Of a stretch of DNA of 64,000 nucleotides, positions 17,847 through 27,512 are shown piece after piece; the stretch's first letter is position 1, and each line of letters opens with the position of its first letter. The DNA is from Candidatus Gastranaerophilales bacterium (GTDB taxonomy: Bacteria; Cyanobacteriota; Vampirovibrionia; Gastranaerophilales; Gastranaerophilaceae). The stretch is taken from the NCBI GenBank assembly GCA_944324285.1, contig CALUVR010000004.1:1-64000 (forward strand). The letters run 5' to 3'. Position numbers and translations under genes: made by a program. A model generated the notes under the pieces. It worked only from the letters and a program-made list of their open reading frames with translations, was not told the DNA's origin and did no database searches.

Positions 17847-18902
17847 ATGAAGAAAAAAATAACGGCACTGCTTGCCGGATTGTTTCTTTTAGGCGGATTG
17901 TCAGTATCGGCGCTTGATAAGCATGCTGAAACTCTGGCTCTCCTTCCGACAATGAATACTGAATCAACGGCTCAAAATAGAATCTGGGTCGGTACATTCC
18001 AGCTTGTATGGAATGATTTGATGGACGGCATTGTTAAAGGTCCTGTTAAATTCAAAGGCAAAAAATCTATTGCGGCAGAACAGCTTAACAAACAGGACTT
18101 TACAAAGGAAATGCTTTCTGAAAATTCTTACTACACAAAATACGGAGAAACCTCTCCTGAACTTAAAAAAGCAATAGAAGAAGGCATAAAAGAAAAATTC
18201 AATGAAACAAGCGATGTTCTTGATTCTGCTGACTGGACGCCGGGGGCTGAAAAATACACCCTCTATGCTATGCTGAAAAAAGATTTCAAATTCCTCACCG
18301 CATTTGATAAATTAAAACAGGAAAAATTCGGCAAAAATAAAGAAAAAGTTCAGTATTTCGGTATAGATAAAAACAGTGACAAAATCCTTGATAAAACGGT
18401 TCATGTCATGTTCTACAATTCTTCAAAAGATTTTGCTGTTGTAATTTATACCCAGACAGATGATGTTCTTTATTTATACAGAACAAATGATGACAAAACT
18501 TTTGACAAATTATATTCAGATATGTTCATGAAAAGAGCAAAATATGACGGTACAACGGATTTTACAGAAAAAGATCTGTTAAAAGTCCCGAATATTGCAC
18601 TCTATAAAGAACAATCATTTGATGAACTGTGCAACAGACCTATTAAAGGTACAAATATGCAGCTTGACAAAGCTCTGGAGACAGTTGATTTCAAAATGGA
18701 TAATGAAGGTGTAAAACTGAAAAGCGAGGCAATAATTGCAACTAAAATGTCAGCGTTGCTTCCTGCCAAAAAAGTTAAACCTAGAAAATTCTATTTTGAT
18801 AATACATTTGTAATGTTTTTGCAGGAACAGGGCAAAGACAAACCTTATTTTGCAATGAGGGTAACAGATGTTGCCGCAATAAACAAAACCGAAAGAAAAT
18901 AA
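17847..18902 (+). CDS. Exported protein of unknown function
   Basis: A 351-residue protein beginning with a Sec signal peptide: KKK, then a hydrophobic stretch to about residue 22, with likely cleavage after VSA. The mature part is lysine-rich and soluble, with no cysteine pair except a single Cys near residue 262. I recognise no domain. AAAGGAG stands upstream of the ATG. A terminator follows, so it is probably transcribed alone or with the DUF167 gene. Confidence 0.85.
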   Translation: MKKKITALLAGLFLLGGLSVSALDKHAETLALLPTMNTESTAQNRIWVGTFQLVWNDLMDGIVKGPVKFKGKKSIAAEQLNKQDFTKEMLSENSYYTKYGETSPELKKAIEEGIKEKFNETSDVLDSADWTPGAEKYTLYAMLKKDFKFLTAFDKLKQEKFGKNKEKVQYFGIDKNSDKILDKTVHVMFYNSSKDFAVVIYTQTDDVLYLYRTNDDKTFDKLYSDMFMKRAKYDGTTDFTEKDLLKVPNIALYKEQSFDELCNRPIKGTNMQLDKALETVDFKMDNEGVKLKSEAIIATKMSALLPAKKVKPRKFYFDNTFVMFLQEQGKDKPYFAMRVTDVAAINKTERK

Positions 18903-18921
18903 ACAATATCGAAATATAGTC

Positions 18922-18950
18922 GGAGGTTTTTATAAAACCTCCGGCTTTAT
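18922..18950 (+). terminator. Terminator after the exported protein gene
   Basis: CGGAGGTTTT / AAAACCTCCG, a perfect 10-bp stem with a 3-nt loop, followed by GCTTTA. Confidence 0.8.
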
Positions 18951-19047
18951 ATCACATTAATAATACAAATTTTGGAGGATAGTCATAATCCTGTAAAAAT
19001 ATATAATAGTAACTAATATATTGTCGTAATTTTAAAAGGGAATAAGG

Positions 19048-19215
19048 ATGCATAATTTTCTTAATAGGTTGTTTTTTGTGTTTGTTTCTCTTATGGTTGT
19101 TTTGCAGCCGGCTTACGCCCGTGTGCGCCACAGAGGCTCGCACAAGTCTTATATAATTGAATTTGCAATGCTCGGGGCGCTTGCGCTGTATTTTTACGTT
19201 AAAGATAAAGCTTAA
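19048..19215 (+). CDS. 55-residue exported or membrane microprotein
   Basis: Starts MHNFLNRLFFVFVSLMVVLQ and continues PAYARVRHRGSHK, which looks like a signal peptide ending in AYA followed by a basic stretch. A second hydrophobic segment (FAMLGALALYFYV) lies near the C-terminus. An AAGG ribosome site precedes the ATG, and radA starts 26 bases after the stop, so the two may be cotranscribed. No family recognised. Confidence 0.65.
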   Translation: MHNFLNRLFFVFVSLMVVLQPAYARVRHRGSHKSYIIEFAMLGALALYFYVKDKA

Positions 19216-19241
19216 CAGAAAATAGAAAACAGGTAAACTTT

Positions 19242-20618
19242 ATGGCTAAGGTTAAATCGAAATGGGTTTGTACGGAATGCGGATATGAAACAGCCGGATA
19301 TTTAGGCAAATGCCCTGAATGCGGTTCATGGGGAAGTTTAGTTGAAGAGGTTCAGTTCTCTGAAAAACTTCCGAATGCTGCGGCAAACGAATTTATTAAT
19401 ACTGAAAAGCCGACCCTTTTGAAAGATATTAAAGTGGATGAAAGCGTCAGAGTTTCAACAAATATTCCTGAATTTGACAGGGTTTTAGGCGGAGGTTTTG
19501 TGCAGGGGTCGCTTGTTCTGCTTGCAGGCGATCCGGGAATAGGGAAATCCACGATTACTCTGCAAACCTGTGGTGAACTTTGTAAATCAGGCAGAAAAGT
19601 TCTCTATATCTCCGCGGAAGAAAGCGCAGCTCAATTAAAACTCCGTGCCGAACGCCTCGGAATTAATTCTGATAATCTTTATATCTACCCCCAGACTAAT
19701 ATGGAAAATATCAAATCCCAAATAGAAGAAATCTCACCTGATTTTGTCGTTGTAGATAGTATTCAGGCAATATATTCAAACAATGTCCCGAGTTCAGCAG
19801 GGTCAGTTTCTCAAATTCGTGAATGCTGTAACCTCTTAATGCATATTGCAAAAAGTAAAAATATTACAACGGTTGTAATCGGACACGTAACCAAAGACGG
19901 AAATATCGCAGGACCGAAAGTTCTTGAGCACATGGTGGATACGGTTATTTATTTTGAAGGGGACAAATACAAATCCTACAGAATGCTCCGTTCTATGAAA
20001 AACCGTTTTGGCAACACCTCAGAAGTCGGAATTTTTGAAATGATTGCAACGGGTCTCAGGTGCGTTTCAAACCCTAATGAACTATTTTTAAACGAGCGCT
20101 CTCTGGTAGCGGCTCCGGGAAGTGCAATAGTTGTAACAAATGAAGGTACAAGACCTTTGATGGTGGAAATTCAGGCGCTTGTCGGAATGACTTCATACCC
20201 GACGCCAAGGCGGGTTACCAACGGGGTTGACATAAGCCGTCTGCACCAGATTTTAGCGGTTCTGGAAAAACGTGTCGGACTTAATCTTTCCAAGCAGGAT
20301 GTATATGTAAACGTTATGGGCGGAATAGATGTCGATGAACCGAGTGCGGATTTAGGAATTGCGCTTGCGGTTGCAACATGCGCCCGTGATGTTGTCGTGG
20401 ACAGTCAGACTGTAATTATCGGTGAAATCGGACTTTCAGGCGAAATTCACCCCGTAAATAATATTGAAAAACGCCTCAATGAAGCTGCTGCTACAGGTTT
20501 TAAAAAAGCTATTATCCCGTACGCAAACGATGTTCCTCAGGACTTAAAGAAAATAGAAATCGTCAAAGTAAAACGCTTAATGGATGCCATCGCTGCCTGT
20601 GTCTCAGTGCAAGTGTGA
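19242..20618 (+). CDS. radA: DNA repair protein RadA
   Basis: RecA-like ATPase/helicase that processes recombination intermediates. The 458 residues show an N-terminal zinc finger (Cys10, Cys13, Cys24, Cys27), Walker A GDPGIGKST near residue 98, the RadA-specific KNRFG motif, and a C-terminal Lon-like domain (ADLGIALAVA). Length and motifs are standard. It converges with a minus-strand membrane-protein gene. Confidence 0.97.
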   Translation: MAKVKSKWVCTECGYETAGYLGKCPECGSWGSLVEEVQFSEKLPNAAANEFINTEKPTLLKDIKVDESVRVSTNIPEFDRVLGGGFVQGSLVLLAGDPGIGKSTITLQTCGELCKSGRKVLYISAEESAAQLKLRAERLGINSDNLYIYPQTNMENIKSQIEEISPDFVVVDSIQAIYSNNVPSSAGSVSQIRECCNLLMHIAKSKNITTVVIGHVTKDGNIAGPKVLEHMVDTVIYFEGDKYKSYRMLRSMKNRFGNTSEVGIFEMIATGLRCVSNPNELFLNERSLVAAPGSAIVVTNEGTRPLMVEIQALVGMTSYPTPRRVTNGVDISRLHQILAVLEKRVGLNLSKQDVYVNVMGGIDVDEPSADLGIALAVATCARDVVVDSQTVIIGEIGLSGEIHPVNNIEKRLNEAAATGFKKAIIPYANDVPQDLKKIEIVKVKRLMDAIAACVSVQV

Positions 20619-20722
20619 ATGGAGGTTTCCCTCGCTGGCAGCAAGTGAAAGTAAAATTTGAAGAGTATTACCTGCATTGAAAATGGAGAGTGACAGCGTT
20701 AGAGGTGGATGGCTTAAAGCAA

Positions 20723-21052
20723 TTATTTTTGTTTCTGAACGCCTTTTGCGTCTTTTACTATAAACGGTCTTACAAATGCCCAGGTTCCGTATAGTGATGT
20801 CAATAATCCCGCTGTCATTGTGCCTTTGAATAATTTTTGATGCTTTGTTTTATTTACAAGCCCGCCTAACGTTACAAGAGTTGTTCCTGTCATTATTCCG
20901 AGATAACCCTTGAAAATCGTCCGCGGTACCACAATCGTATCTGTCATATCAGACGAATTTTTTGTCTTTTCATGAATTTTGTCGAGCCAGCTTTCCCGTT
21001 GCTTTTGCGTGTTTCCTTTAAATTCGGCGGTGCTAATCTTTTGTATTCTCAT
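20723..21052 (-). CDS. Small membrane protein with N-terminal F-K-G tag, unknown function
   Basis: 109 residues from the second ATG, which gives MRIQKISTAEFKGN. This start avoids overlap with the upstream XRE gene and matches the tagged N-termini seen in other proteins here; an ATG 12 codons upstream is possible. Two weakly hydrophobic stretches (FKGYLGIMTGTTLVTLGGLV and GTMTAGLLTSLYGTWAFV) could be membrane helices. No known domain. Probably one transcript with the XRE gene. Confidence 0.7.
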   Translation of the reverse strand: MRIQKISTAEFKGNTQKQRESWLDKIHEKTKNSSDMTDTIVVPRTIFKGYLGIMTGTTLVTLGGLVNKTKHQKLFKGTMTAGLLTSLYGTWAFVRPFIVKDAKGVQKQK

Positions 21053-21068
21053 AAATTTTTCCCTAATC

Positions 21069-21287
21069 TTAATCAGGAATGTGTTCAAATATATCCTGAA
21101 TTCTGCAATTTAAAGCATTACACAATTTGTTTAAAGTTTCAAGTTCTATTGTTTTTGTTTTGTCGTGGTAAATCCTGAACACTGTTACATGTGTAAGTCC
21201 TGCAATCCGTGCGACTTCTGCCATATTAAGCCTTCGCCTGCCCATTATTTCCGAGAGTTTATTTTTAATCATATTTAAATTTTGCAT
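21069..21287 (-). CDS. Small XRE-family HTH regulator
   Basis: A 72-residue, single-domain Cro/CI-type DNA-binding protein. The helix-turn-helix reads NMAEVARIAGLTHVTVFRIY, with the family's later LNKLCNALNC helix. It lacks any sensor domain. A second in-frame ATG five codons in (MIKNKLSE) is equally plausible as start. It lies 16 bases before the tagged membrane-protein gene on the same strand and divergent from gap. Confidence 0.85.
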   Translation of the reverse strand: MQNLNMIKNKLSEIMGRRRLNMAEVARIAGLTHVTVFRIYHDKTKTIELETLNKLCNALNCRIQDIFEHIPD

Positions 21288-21385
21288 TTTTGATTAACTC
21301 TTGTAAAATGTATTATATTATTTAATCATTATTTATAATTTAAGATAATTAACTTTTTCTTAATAATTCATGCGGTCTAAACCTA

Positions 21386-21414
21386 TTGATTAGTTTTTTT
21401 GTTAATGATATAAA
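21386..21414 (+). promoter_or_regulatory. Sigma-70 promoter of gap
   Basis: TTGATT, 17-nt spacer, TATAAA, with a leader of about 36 nt to the gap ATG. Confidence 0.7.
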
Positions 21415-21450
21415 AAACATGTTATAGATTTACAGAATAAGAAGGAGTAA

Positions 21451-22461
<1,011 letters not shown>

Positions 22462-22480
22462 TTTCAAATTGTAATTAAAA

Positions 22481-22507
22481 AGACCTCTCGAAAGAGAGGT
22501 CTTTTTT
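22481..22507 (+). terminator. Terminator of gap
   Basis: AGACCTCTC / GAGAGGTCT, 9-bp stem with a GAAA loop, then a T-run. Confidence 0.92.
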
Positions 22508-22532
22508 GTTCTAAAATCCGTACAAAAAATTT

Positions 22533-23288
22533 TTATTCACACTTAGTGTTTTTGTTCAGGGAAAGTCCTTCACAGTGCAGGTAATCCATGTTCTCGTTTA
22601 TAATGACCCAGGCAGTGCAGCCCCTGCCCTGGTCTACCCCGCTTTTTTTAGGATTGCAATAGTTATCAAACAGATAGTAGCCTGAAACTCCCCATTGAAT
22701 TATCTTATTTTTCTGAATGGAAAATGAAAATACATCTTTCCCCATAGTGTTCGGTGGAGTTGCCCCGTTAACATCTATCCTGTAAAAACCGCTGTTAGAA
22801 TTGTCGCTGTATGTCATAATCATGCTGCCGTCGGCAAGTATAGCTTTTGAAAAATAACCTCTGTCCGGATAACCAAATACGCTGCCGTTTAAAGAATATA
22901 TAGGTGTTGAATACCAGCATCCTTTTTCTAATCCGCAGTATTTTGTAATTTTTAAATAGTCTTTTAAATGGTATAGTATATTTTCTGTATCATCATAAAG
23001 TGAGGTGTCCTGTTCCTCATTCGAGTCCCTCCCATCATTAGAATTAGCCAGTCCCCAGGTTTCAATCGATCCTTTGTCGTTAATTGCCATTAAGTAAGCC
23101 TGTTGCATTGTAGAATAATTTTTTTTTAATTTTGCTATGATAACTTTTTCCTGATGGCGCTGAATAAGTGTCGGAAGCGTCATGGCTGCAACAATTCCGA
23201 TTATCCCGAGTGTAATCAGAACTTCCGCCAGCGTAAACGCTGATTTATCGGAGTTTTGTGGTAAACATTTATTGTGGTTTTTATTCAT
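22533..23288 (-). CDS. Type IV prepilin / pseudopilin-like protein
   Basis: A 251-residue pilin-like substrate. The leader MNKNHNKCLPQNSDKSA is followed by FTLAEVLITLGIIG, with Ala at the -1 position and Glu at +5. The C-terminal domain has seven or more cysteines and the shared motif (IDVNGATPPNTMGKDVFSF). It has its own promoter and is divergent from an XRE regulator gene, an arrangement repeated at 28.9-30.1 kb. It probably passes through the PilMN/PilO machinery encoded near 54 kb. Confidence 0.9.
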   Translation of the reverse strand: MNKNHNKCLPQNSDKSAFTLAEVLITLGIIGIVAAMTLPTLIQRHQEKVIIAKLKKNYSTMQQAYLMAINDKGSIETWGLANSNDGRDSNEEQDTSLYDDTENILYHLKDYLKITKYCGLEKGCWYSTPIYSLNGSVFGYPDRGYFSKAILADGSMIMTYSDNSNSGFYRIDVNGATPPNTMGKDVFSFSIQKNKIIQWGVSGYYLFDNYCNPKKSGVDQGRGCTAWVIINENMDYLHCEGLSLNKNTKCE

Positions 23289-23321
23289 ATATTACTCCTC
23301 AATATGATTTATTATATCACT

Positions 23322-23350
23322 ATTATGAATTATTTTGTCACTTTTGTCAA
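23322..23350 (-). promoter_or_regulatory. Sigma-70 promoter of the prepilin gene
   Basis: Minus strand: TTGACA, 17-nt spacer, CATAAT. The -35 box lies within a direct repeat of TTTTGTCA (plus-strand copies at 23333-23340 and 23342-23349, nine bases apart), a possible regulator site. Confidence 0.7.
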
Positions 23351-23420
23351 TTATAACTGATATTAAAAATCATCATAAGTATTTTATTTAAAGTATATGA
23401 TTTATTTAAAGGAGTTTTTA

Positions 23421-23726
23421 ATGCAAAGTGTAAAAAAGCTATTCGGCAAAAGGATAAAAGAACTGCGCAAAGAGAAAAATCTTACACAGGAGCAGCTTGC
23501 GGAACTTGTAGATATAGACACCCGAAATATAATAAAGATAGAAAATTCGCAGACTTTTCCGAGATTAAAAACCATTGAAAAGTTTATGGAAATCTTTGAA
23601 ATCAGTGCATCGGATTTGTTTCGTACAGAACATTTGCAGGATACAGCATTTTTAAAAGAAAAAATCTTACAAAAGCTTGATAAAGATGATGATTTAGTCA
23701 GACTGGTTTATAAAATGCTGTTTTAA
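23421..23726 (+). CDS. XRE-family regulator, divergent from a prepilin gene
   Basis: 101 residues from the ATG that has AAAGGAG six bases upstream. The N-terminal Cro/CI helix-turn-helix reads KNLTQEQLAELVDIDTRNII. After it comes a C-terminal tail of about 35 residues with KEKILQKLDKDDDLVRLVYK. The regulator near 29.8 kb has the same two-part build and a similar tail, so the two are paralogues. It probably controls the neighbouring prepilin gene and itself. Confidence 0.88.
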   Translation: MQSVKKLFGKRIKELRKEKNLTQEQLAELVDIDTRNIIKIENSQTFPRLKTIEKFMEIFEISASDLFRTEHLQDTAFLKEKILQKLDKDDDLVRLVYKMLF

Positions 23727-23805
23727 ATCGGTCAGTATACTAGCCGGTTGGTTCTTGTGTATTTTACAAAACTTTCTGAAAATATTGACGAAAGGAGATA
23801 TTGTT

Positions 23806-24009
23806 ATGAGAGCTTTAAAAATTATTTCTTACATTCTGATAATCATCGGTGCATTAAATTGGGCTTTAGTCGGGATTTTTAATATTGACCTTGTAGCATT
23901 TTTGTTTGGCGAAATGTCTGTGGCTGCGCGCATTATATATGTTGTGATTGGGTTTGCTGCAATTGTTTCAATTGCTACAACTTTCAGGGAAATTTTTGAA
24001 AGATATTAA
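23806..24009 (+). CDS. DUF378 family membrane protein
   Basis: 67 residues from the ATG after a GAAAGGAG ribosome site. Two membrane helices (ISYILIIIGALNWALVGIF and ARIIYVVIGFAAIVSIATT) flank the short FNIDLVAFLFG segment; this is the DUF378 layout, with INWGLVG-type sequence in the first helix. Function unknown. It lies downstream of the XRE gene on the same strand. Confidence 0.88.
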   Translation: MRALKIISYILIIIGALNWALVGIFNIDLVAFLFGEMSVAARIIYVVIGFAAIVSIATTFREIFERY

Positions 24010-24038
24010 CAAACCAGTGGGGATTAGAACAAAAACTG

Positions 24039-26834
24039 TTAAACTTCAAGAGATTTAAGATACTGTTCGTTCGCTTTGAGGGTGTTTTCTGTCGCAACTA
24101 TTGAGTAGACAGGGGGGTCGCTAAAGATATAGTTTGCGGCATTATAAATATCCTCAGAGGTTACGGTATCTATCGCTTTGAGAAGTTCATTTTCTCTTTT
24201 CAAACCATACGGAGAATGAATCCCTGTATCAAGGGTATAGGTTTTATCTTCTCCGCCTTCGTTTTGTGAGAAAATTCTGTTTTTTAAAGCGAGTTTTGCG
24301 CTTTCAAGTTCTTTATCCGTAACTTTTTCGGTTTTTAATTTCCCGATATGCTTTTTGAAGCCTTCTATTGACTTTTGAAGGTTGTCGTAGCTTATTTCTC
24401 CGGTATCATTGTTTTCAGTCGTAGTGCTAATTGTAAGTTCCAAATCTCCGGTGTCATAGATGTGGCGGAGATTAGAACGTACGGAATAGGCGAGTTTCTG
24501 CTGTTCGCGAAGGTCACTGAACAGTCTTGAGGTTGGGCTTCCGCCGAGAATTTCGTTTAAAAGTTCAAGTGTCGCAGTATCTTTGAGGTTATGGTTAATT
24601 TTAAATTTGTATGCCATAACGACTTTTGCCTGATTTTTGGTGTGAATATCTGTTAAAACTTTTGTCTGCGTCTGAGGCTTGAAATTTTGGTACATAACAG
24701 GCTTGAACTCTTTTACTTTAGGGTATGCTGCTGCCTCACTAAATACAATGTTTTTCAAATTCGGTTTCTGTTCAAAAGGTGCTGATACCACCATTGAGGT
24801 TTTAGCTGACCCTATAAGACCGTTGTATAAATTTTTCAGGTCATCAAGAGTTACGTTATCAATGCTATTTAGGATTTCTTCATTCGTATAGCCCAGTATT
24901 GTTCCGTTATGGAGTTCTTTGTTTAATTTGTTGTAAGGATTTTTTTCGGTTCGCAAAAGGTCATCTTTAAGATTGTTTTTTACTTTTTTTAATACGTGTT
25001 CGGTAAACCTTGGTGCCAGAAGCACTTCTTTTGCGTTCTGAAGTGCAGCTTGTAAATCCGCTGCATCACACGTTGTATTAACCACAATATTCTTATCGCT
25101 TGCGATAAAGTCGTGTTCTATTCCTTTTTTAGCGTTGTCTGTTGAGTATTTTGTTTTGCTTCTGAAAATGGAACCTTCGTTTAATAGTGCGCAAAGCAGG
25201 AATGGAGTTGCGGCTTTATCTGTACTCACCGGTTTTTCCGTGCTGAAAGTGATTGTGAATGAACTATTTGGCGTTTTAGTATTGTTCAGTATAACTTTCA
25301 GATTGTTGGAAGGCAGGTTGTATTCTTCGACATTATTCATATTTACGGCGTTGCTGCGTCCCGTAAACGAAATAGATTTTGTTTTATTGTAATTTTCCTG
25401 TATATTATGTGCGTCTTTCGGATGAATTACTGTTATTGCGGGTTTTGAAATATCAAAATATTTTTTTGCAATATTTTTGATATCATCTGCCGTCATTTCG
25501 TTTATGATTTTTTCATAATCTTTTATAAGGTTTATATTATTTTCCAGAAGAGCTTCGCCTATCAGATTATTCATATCTTCCGAATATTCAAACGCTGTAG
25601 AAAGACTTCTATGCATTCTTTTTTTGATTACCTGCATCTCTTCATCACTTAAATCTGTATTTTGTCTTTTGGTAATCTGTTGGTATAGAATTTTCAATAA
25701 CTTTTCTGAATTTTCTTCATTTGTGTTCGCGGAAATAATAATTGCACGCGGAGCATCATTTTGAGTGCTTACTTTTTCATCATTTGCAAAGAGTTTTATA
25801 TTAAGCGGGTTTGTATATTTAGTGATGGAAGGGGAGGTTAAAAGCAATTCTATGAATGCTTGCAGCAAAATTCTATCTTTAGTGTTGCTGTTTTCGGGAC
25901 CTTTGAACCCCATAGCGACAAATGTGGAGGTTGCCTTATCCGAGAGAATATCTTCTCGGATTGGTTTATCTGTCGGGGTAAGAGTTTCAAAATACCTGTT
26001 ATTTTGCGGTGATTTGGTTGAGGTGAAGTATTTTGCCGCAAGTTTTATTGTTTCATCGGGTTTAACATCGCCAGAGATAACGGTTACCATATTAGCAGGG
26101 TAATAGTTTTTGTTAAAGTAGTCGGTAACGGCTTCTTTTGTCAGGTTTGTAATATTATTGGTTGAACCTGCTATTAGGTCACTTGATGTTGATTGGATAT
26201 TAAAAAGATTTTTTAGAGTTCTGTTAAATCCGATGTTTTCTGGATCTGATGTTATCATATTTATTTCTGAATTAACAATGCCTTTTTCTTTTTCCAGCAT
26301 ATTGATTGCAAATCTCGGGGATTCAATCATTGAGGCGTGGATTTTTATTTTCTTTTCCAAATCGCCGTCGTTTAGCAGGAACGATTTAATGTAGTAATTA
26401 GTTTCCGCAAAACTTGTACTGGCATTGGTATCAGCGCCCATTTCGTCAGTTTTTTTGAAAAATTCGCCGGCTTCCAGACCGTCAGAACCGTTAAAAAGAT
26501 TATGTTCAATATAATGGCTTATACCTCGTAAATTGTCCGGTTCGTTCATTGAACCGGTATTTACGTATGTTTTCACAACAGTTGCACCGTCATTTGGGAT
26601 AACCACAACTCTTTGACCGTTCGAAAGTTTATAAAGATAAGCCTTTGTGTTAAACGGTAACTCTATTTCTTCGATTTTTTTATAACTAAGCGGCTTTTTT
26701 ACGTTGTAATCAGGGGTAACATTTGAAATTTCGTTATTTTGCGCATGTTTATCACCGTTTTCCGGCATGGAATTTGGAGATGCCGAACGAAAATGAATAT
26801 TGCCTGTTTTATATAAATGGTTAATATTGAGCAT
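24039..26834 (-). CDS. M16-family zinc metallopeptidase (two-domain)
   Basis: A pitrilysin/processing-peptidase-type protease of 931 residues with two M16 halves in one chain. The zinc site H-x-x-E-H is His107-Tyr-Ile-Glu110-His111, with Glu190 (VNSEI) as the third ligand. The second half, from about residue 490, lacks the site, as usual. There is no signal peptide; instead the start reads MLNINHLYKTGNIHFRSASP, the short F-R tag seen in other proteins here, followed by a disordered linker to about residue 45. It is transcribed alone. The substrate is unknown. Confidence 0.9.
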   Translation of the reverse strand: MLNINHLYKTGNIHFRSASPNSMPENGDKHAQNNEISNVTPDYNVKKPLSYKKIEEIELPFNTKAYLYKLSNGQRVVVIPNDGATVVKTYVNTGSMNEPDNLRGISHYIEHNLFNGSDGLEAGEFFKKTDEMGADTNASTSFAETNYYIKSFLLNDGDLEKKIKIHASMIESPRFAINMLEKEKGIVNSEINMITSDPENIGFNRTLKNLFNIQSTSSDLIAGSTNNITNLTKEAVTDYFNKNYYPANMVTVISGDVKPDETIKLAAKYFTSTKSPQNNRYFETLTPTDKPIREDILSDKATSTFVAMGFKGPENSNTKDRILLQAFIELLLTSPSITKYTNPLNIKLFANDEKVSTQNDAPRAIIISANTNEENSEKLLKILYQQITKRQNTDLSDEEMQVIKKRMHRSLSTAFEYSEDMNNLIGEALLENNINLIKDYEKIINEMTADDIKNIAKKYFDISKPAITVIHPKDAHNIQENYNKTKSISFTGRSNAVNMNNVEEYNLPSNNLKVILNNTKTPNSSFTITFSTEKPVSTDKAATPFLLCALLNEGSIFRSKTKYSTDNAKKGIEHDFIASDKNIVVNTTCDAADLQAALQNAKEVLLAPRFTEHVLKKVKNNLKDDLLRTEKNPYNKLNKELHNGTILGYTNEEILNSIDNVTLDDLKNLYNGLIGSAKTSMVVSAPFEQKPNLKNIVFSEAAAYPKVKEFKPVMYQNFKPQTQTKVLTDIHTKNQAKVVMAYKFKINHNLKDTATLELLNEILGGSPTSRLFSDLREQQKLAYSVRSNLRHIYDTGDLELTISTTTENNDTGEISYDNLQKSIEGFKKHIGKLKTEKVTDKELESAKLALKNRIFSQNEGGEDKTYTLDTGIHSPYGLKRENELLKAIDTVTSEDIYNAANYIFSDPPVYSIVATENTLKANEQYLKSLEV

Positions 26835-27512
26835 AACTACCTACAATATTATAAAAACACAAACAATTAAAAAATTGCGCCTTAGTAATGAGTAAATTAA
26901 GAGCTGGCGTATTTCCCTAAGCCTCTATTAATAAAGGAGGTGGCGCAAAGCGTCGGAGGGTTTACCCCCTGACACCAAAACGCAGTAGTATTTATTTTCT
27001 CAATACGCTCCCGCCCTGCTCTCGCTATCGTTTCGAAAATAAATACTACTGCTAACATAACAGACCTCCTTTTATAAGAGTGTGACATAAAAGCCTCCCT
27101 TTGTAAGGAAAATTTTACGTCATTCTGAGGGCGATGCCCGAAAGAATCCAGCTTTTGGGAAAGTGAAGAGTGTAGCGTGACGGGACTTATTATTCTTGAA
27201 CATTCACCACTCATCGCTTACCCTTCAATATAAAAAGGCTGGATTGCTTCGGCTAACGCCTTGCAATGACTCAACATTCCAACTCCCCCTGGAGATGGCA
27301 TTGTTAGCTTTTTATTGCTATGAAATCTTTGATTTCGAGGAGGGGTAGCAATGAAAAGTTAACAAACTCTCTGGAGATTGGGTGAGGGTAAAAAGTTCCT
27401 GCAAAATATGCCGTCATTCCGGAAGCGTAGAAAAACTGATTGAGACAAAAGTCGAAATCAAGTTTTTCAAGCTATGCGGAATCGCAGAAACGCGGAACGC
27501 AGCGAAAATGTC
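26835..27512. repeat. Repeat-rich spacer before purA
   Basis: No gene is supported. It contains a GGAGGTGGCGCAAAGCGTCGG unit, a 17-bp inverted repeat, a copy of CATTCTGAGGG...GAATCCAGCTTTT (27117-27158), a related copy in the other orientation (27234-27270), and CTCTCTGGAGATTGGGTGAGGG. Short open frames here have no ribosome sites and follow the repeats. Confidence 0.75.
26983..27051. repeat. 17-bp perfect inverted repeat
   Basis: Arms CAGTAGTATTTATTTTC (26983-26999) and its exact complement (27035-27051) enclose 35 bases. There is no T-run on either side, so it is not an ordinary terminator. Confidence 0.9.

Noticed and set aside
26897-27214. Minus-strand open frame of 105 codons
   Set aside because: Lies entirely within repeat units and the 17-bp inverted repeat; no ribosome site and random-looking composition.
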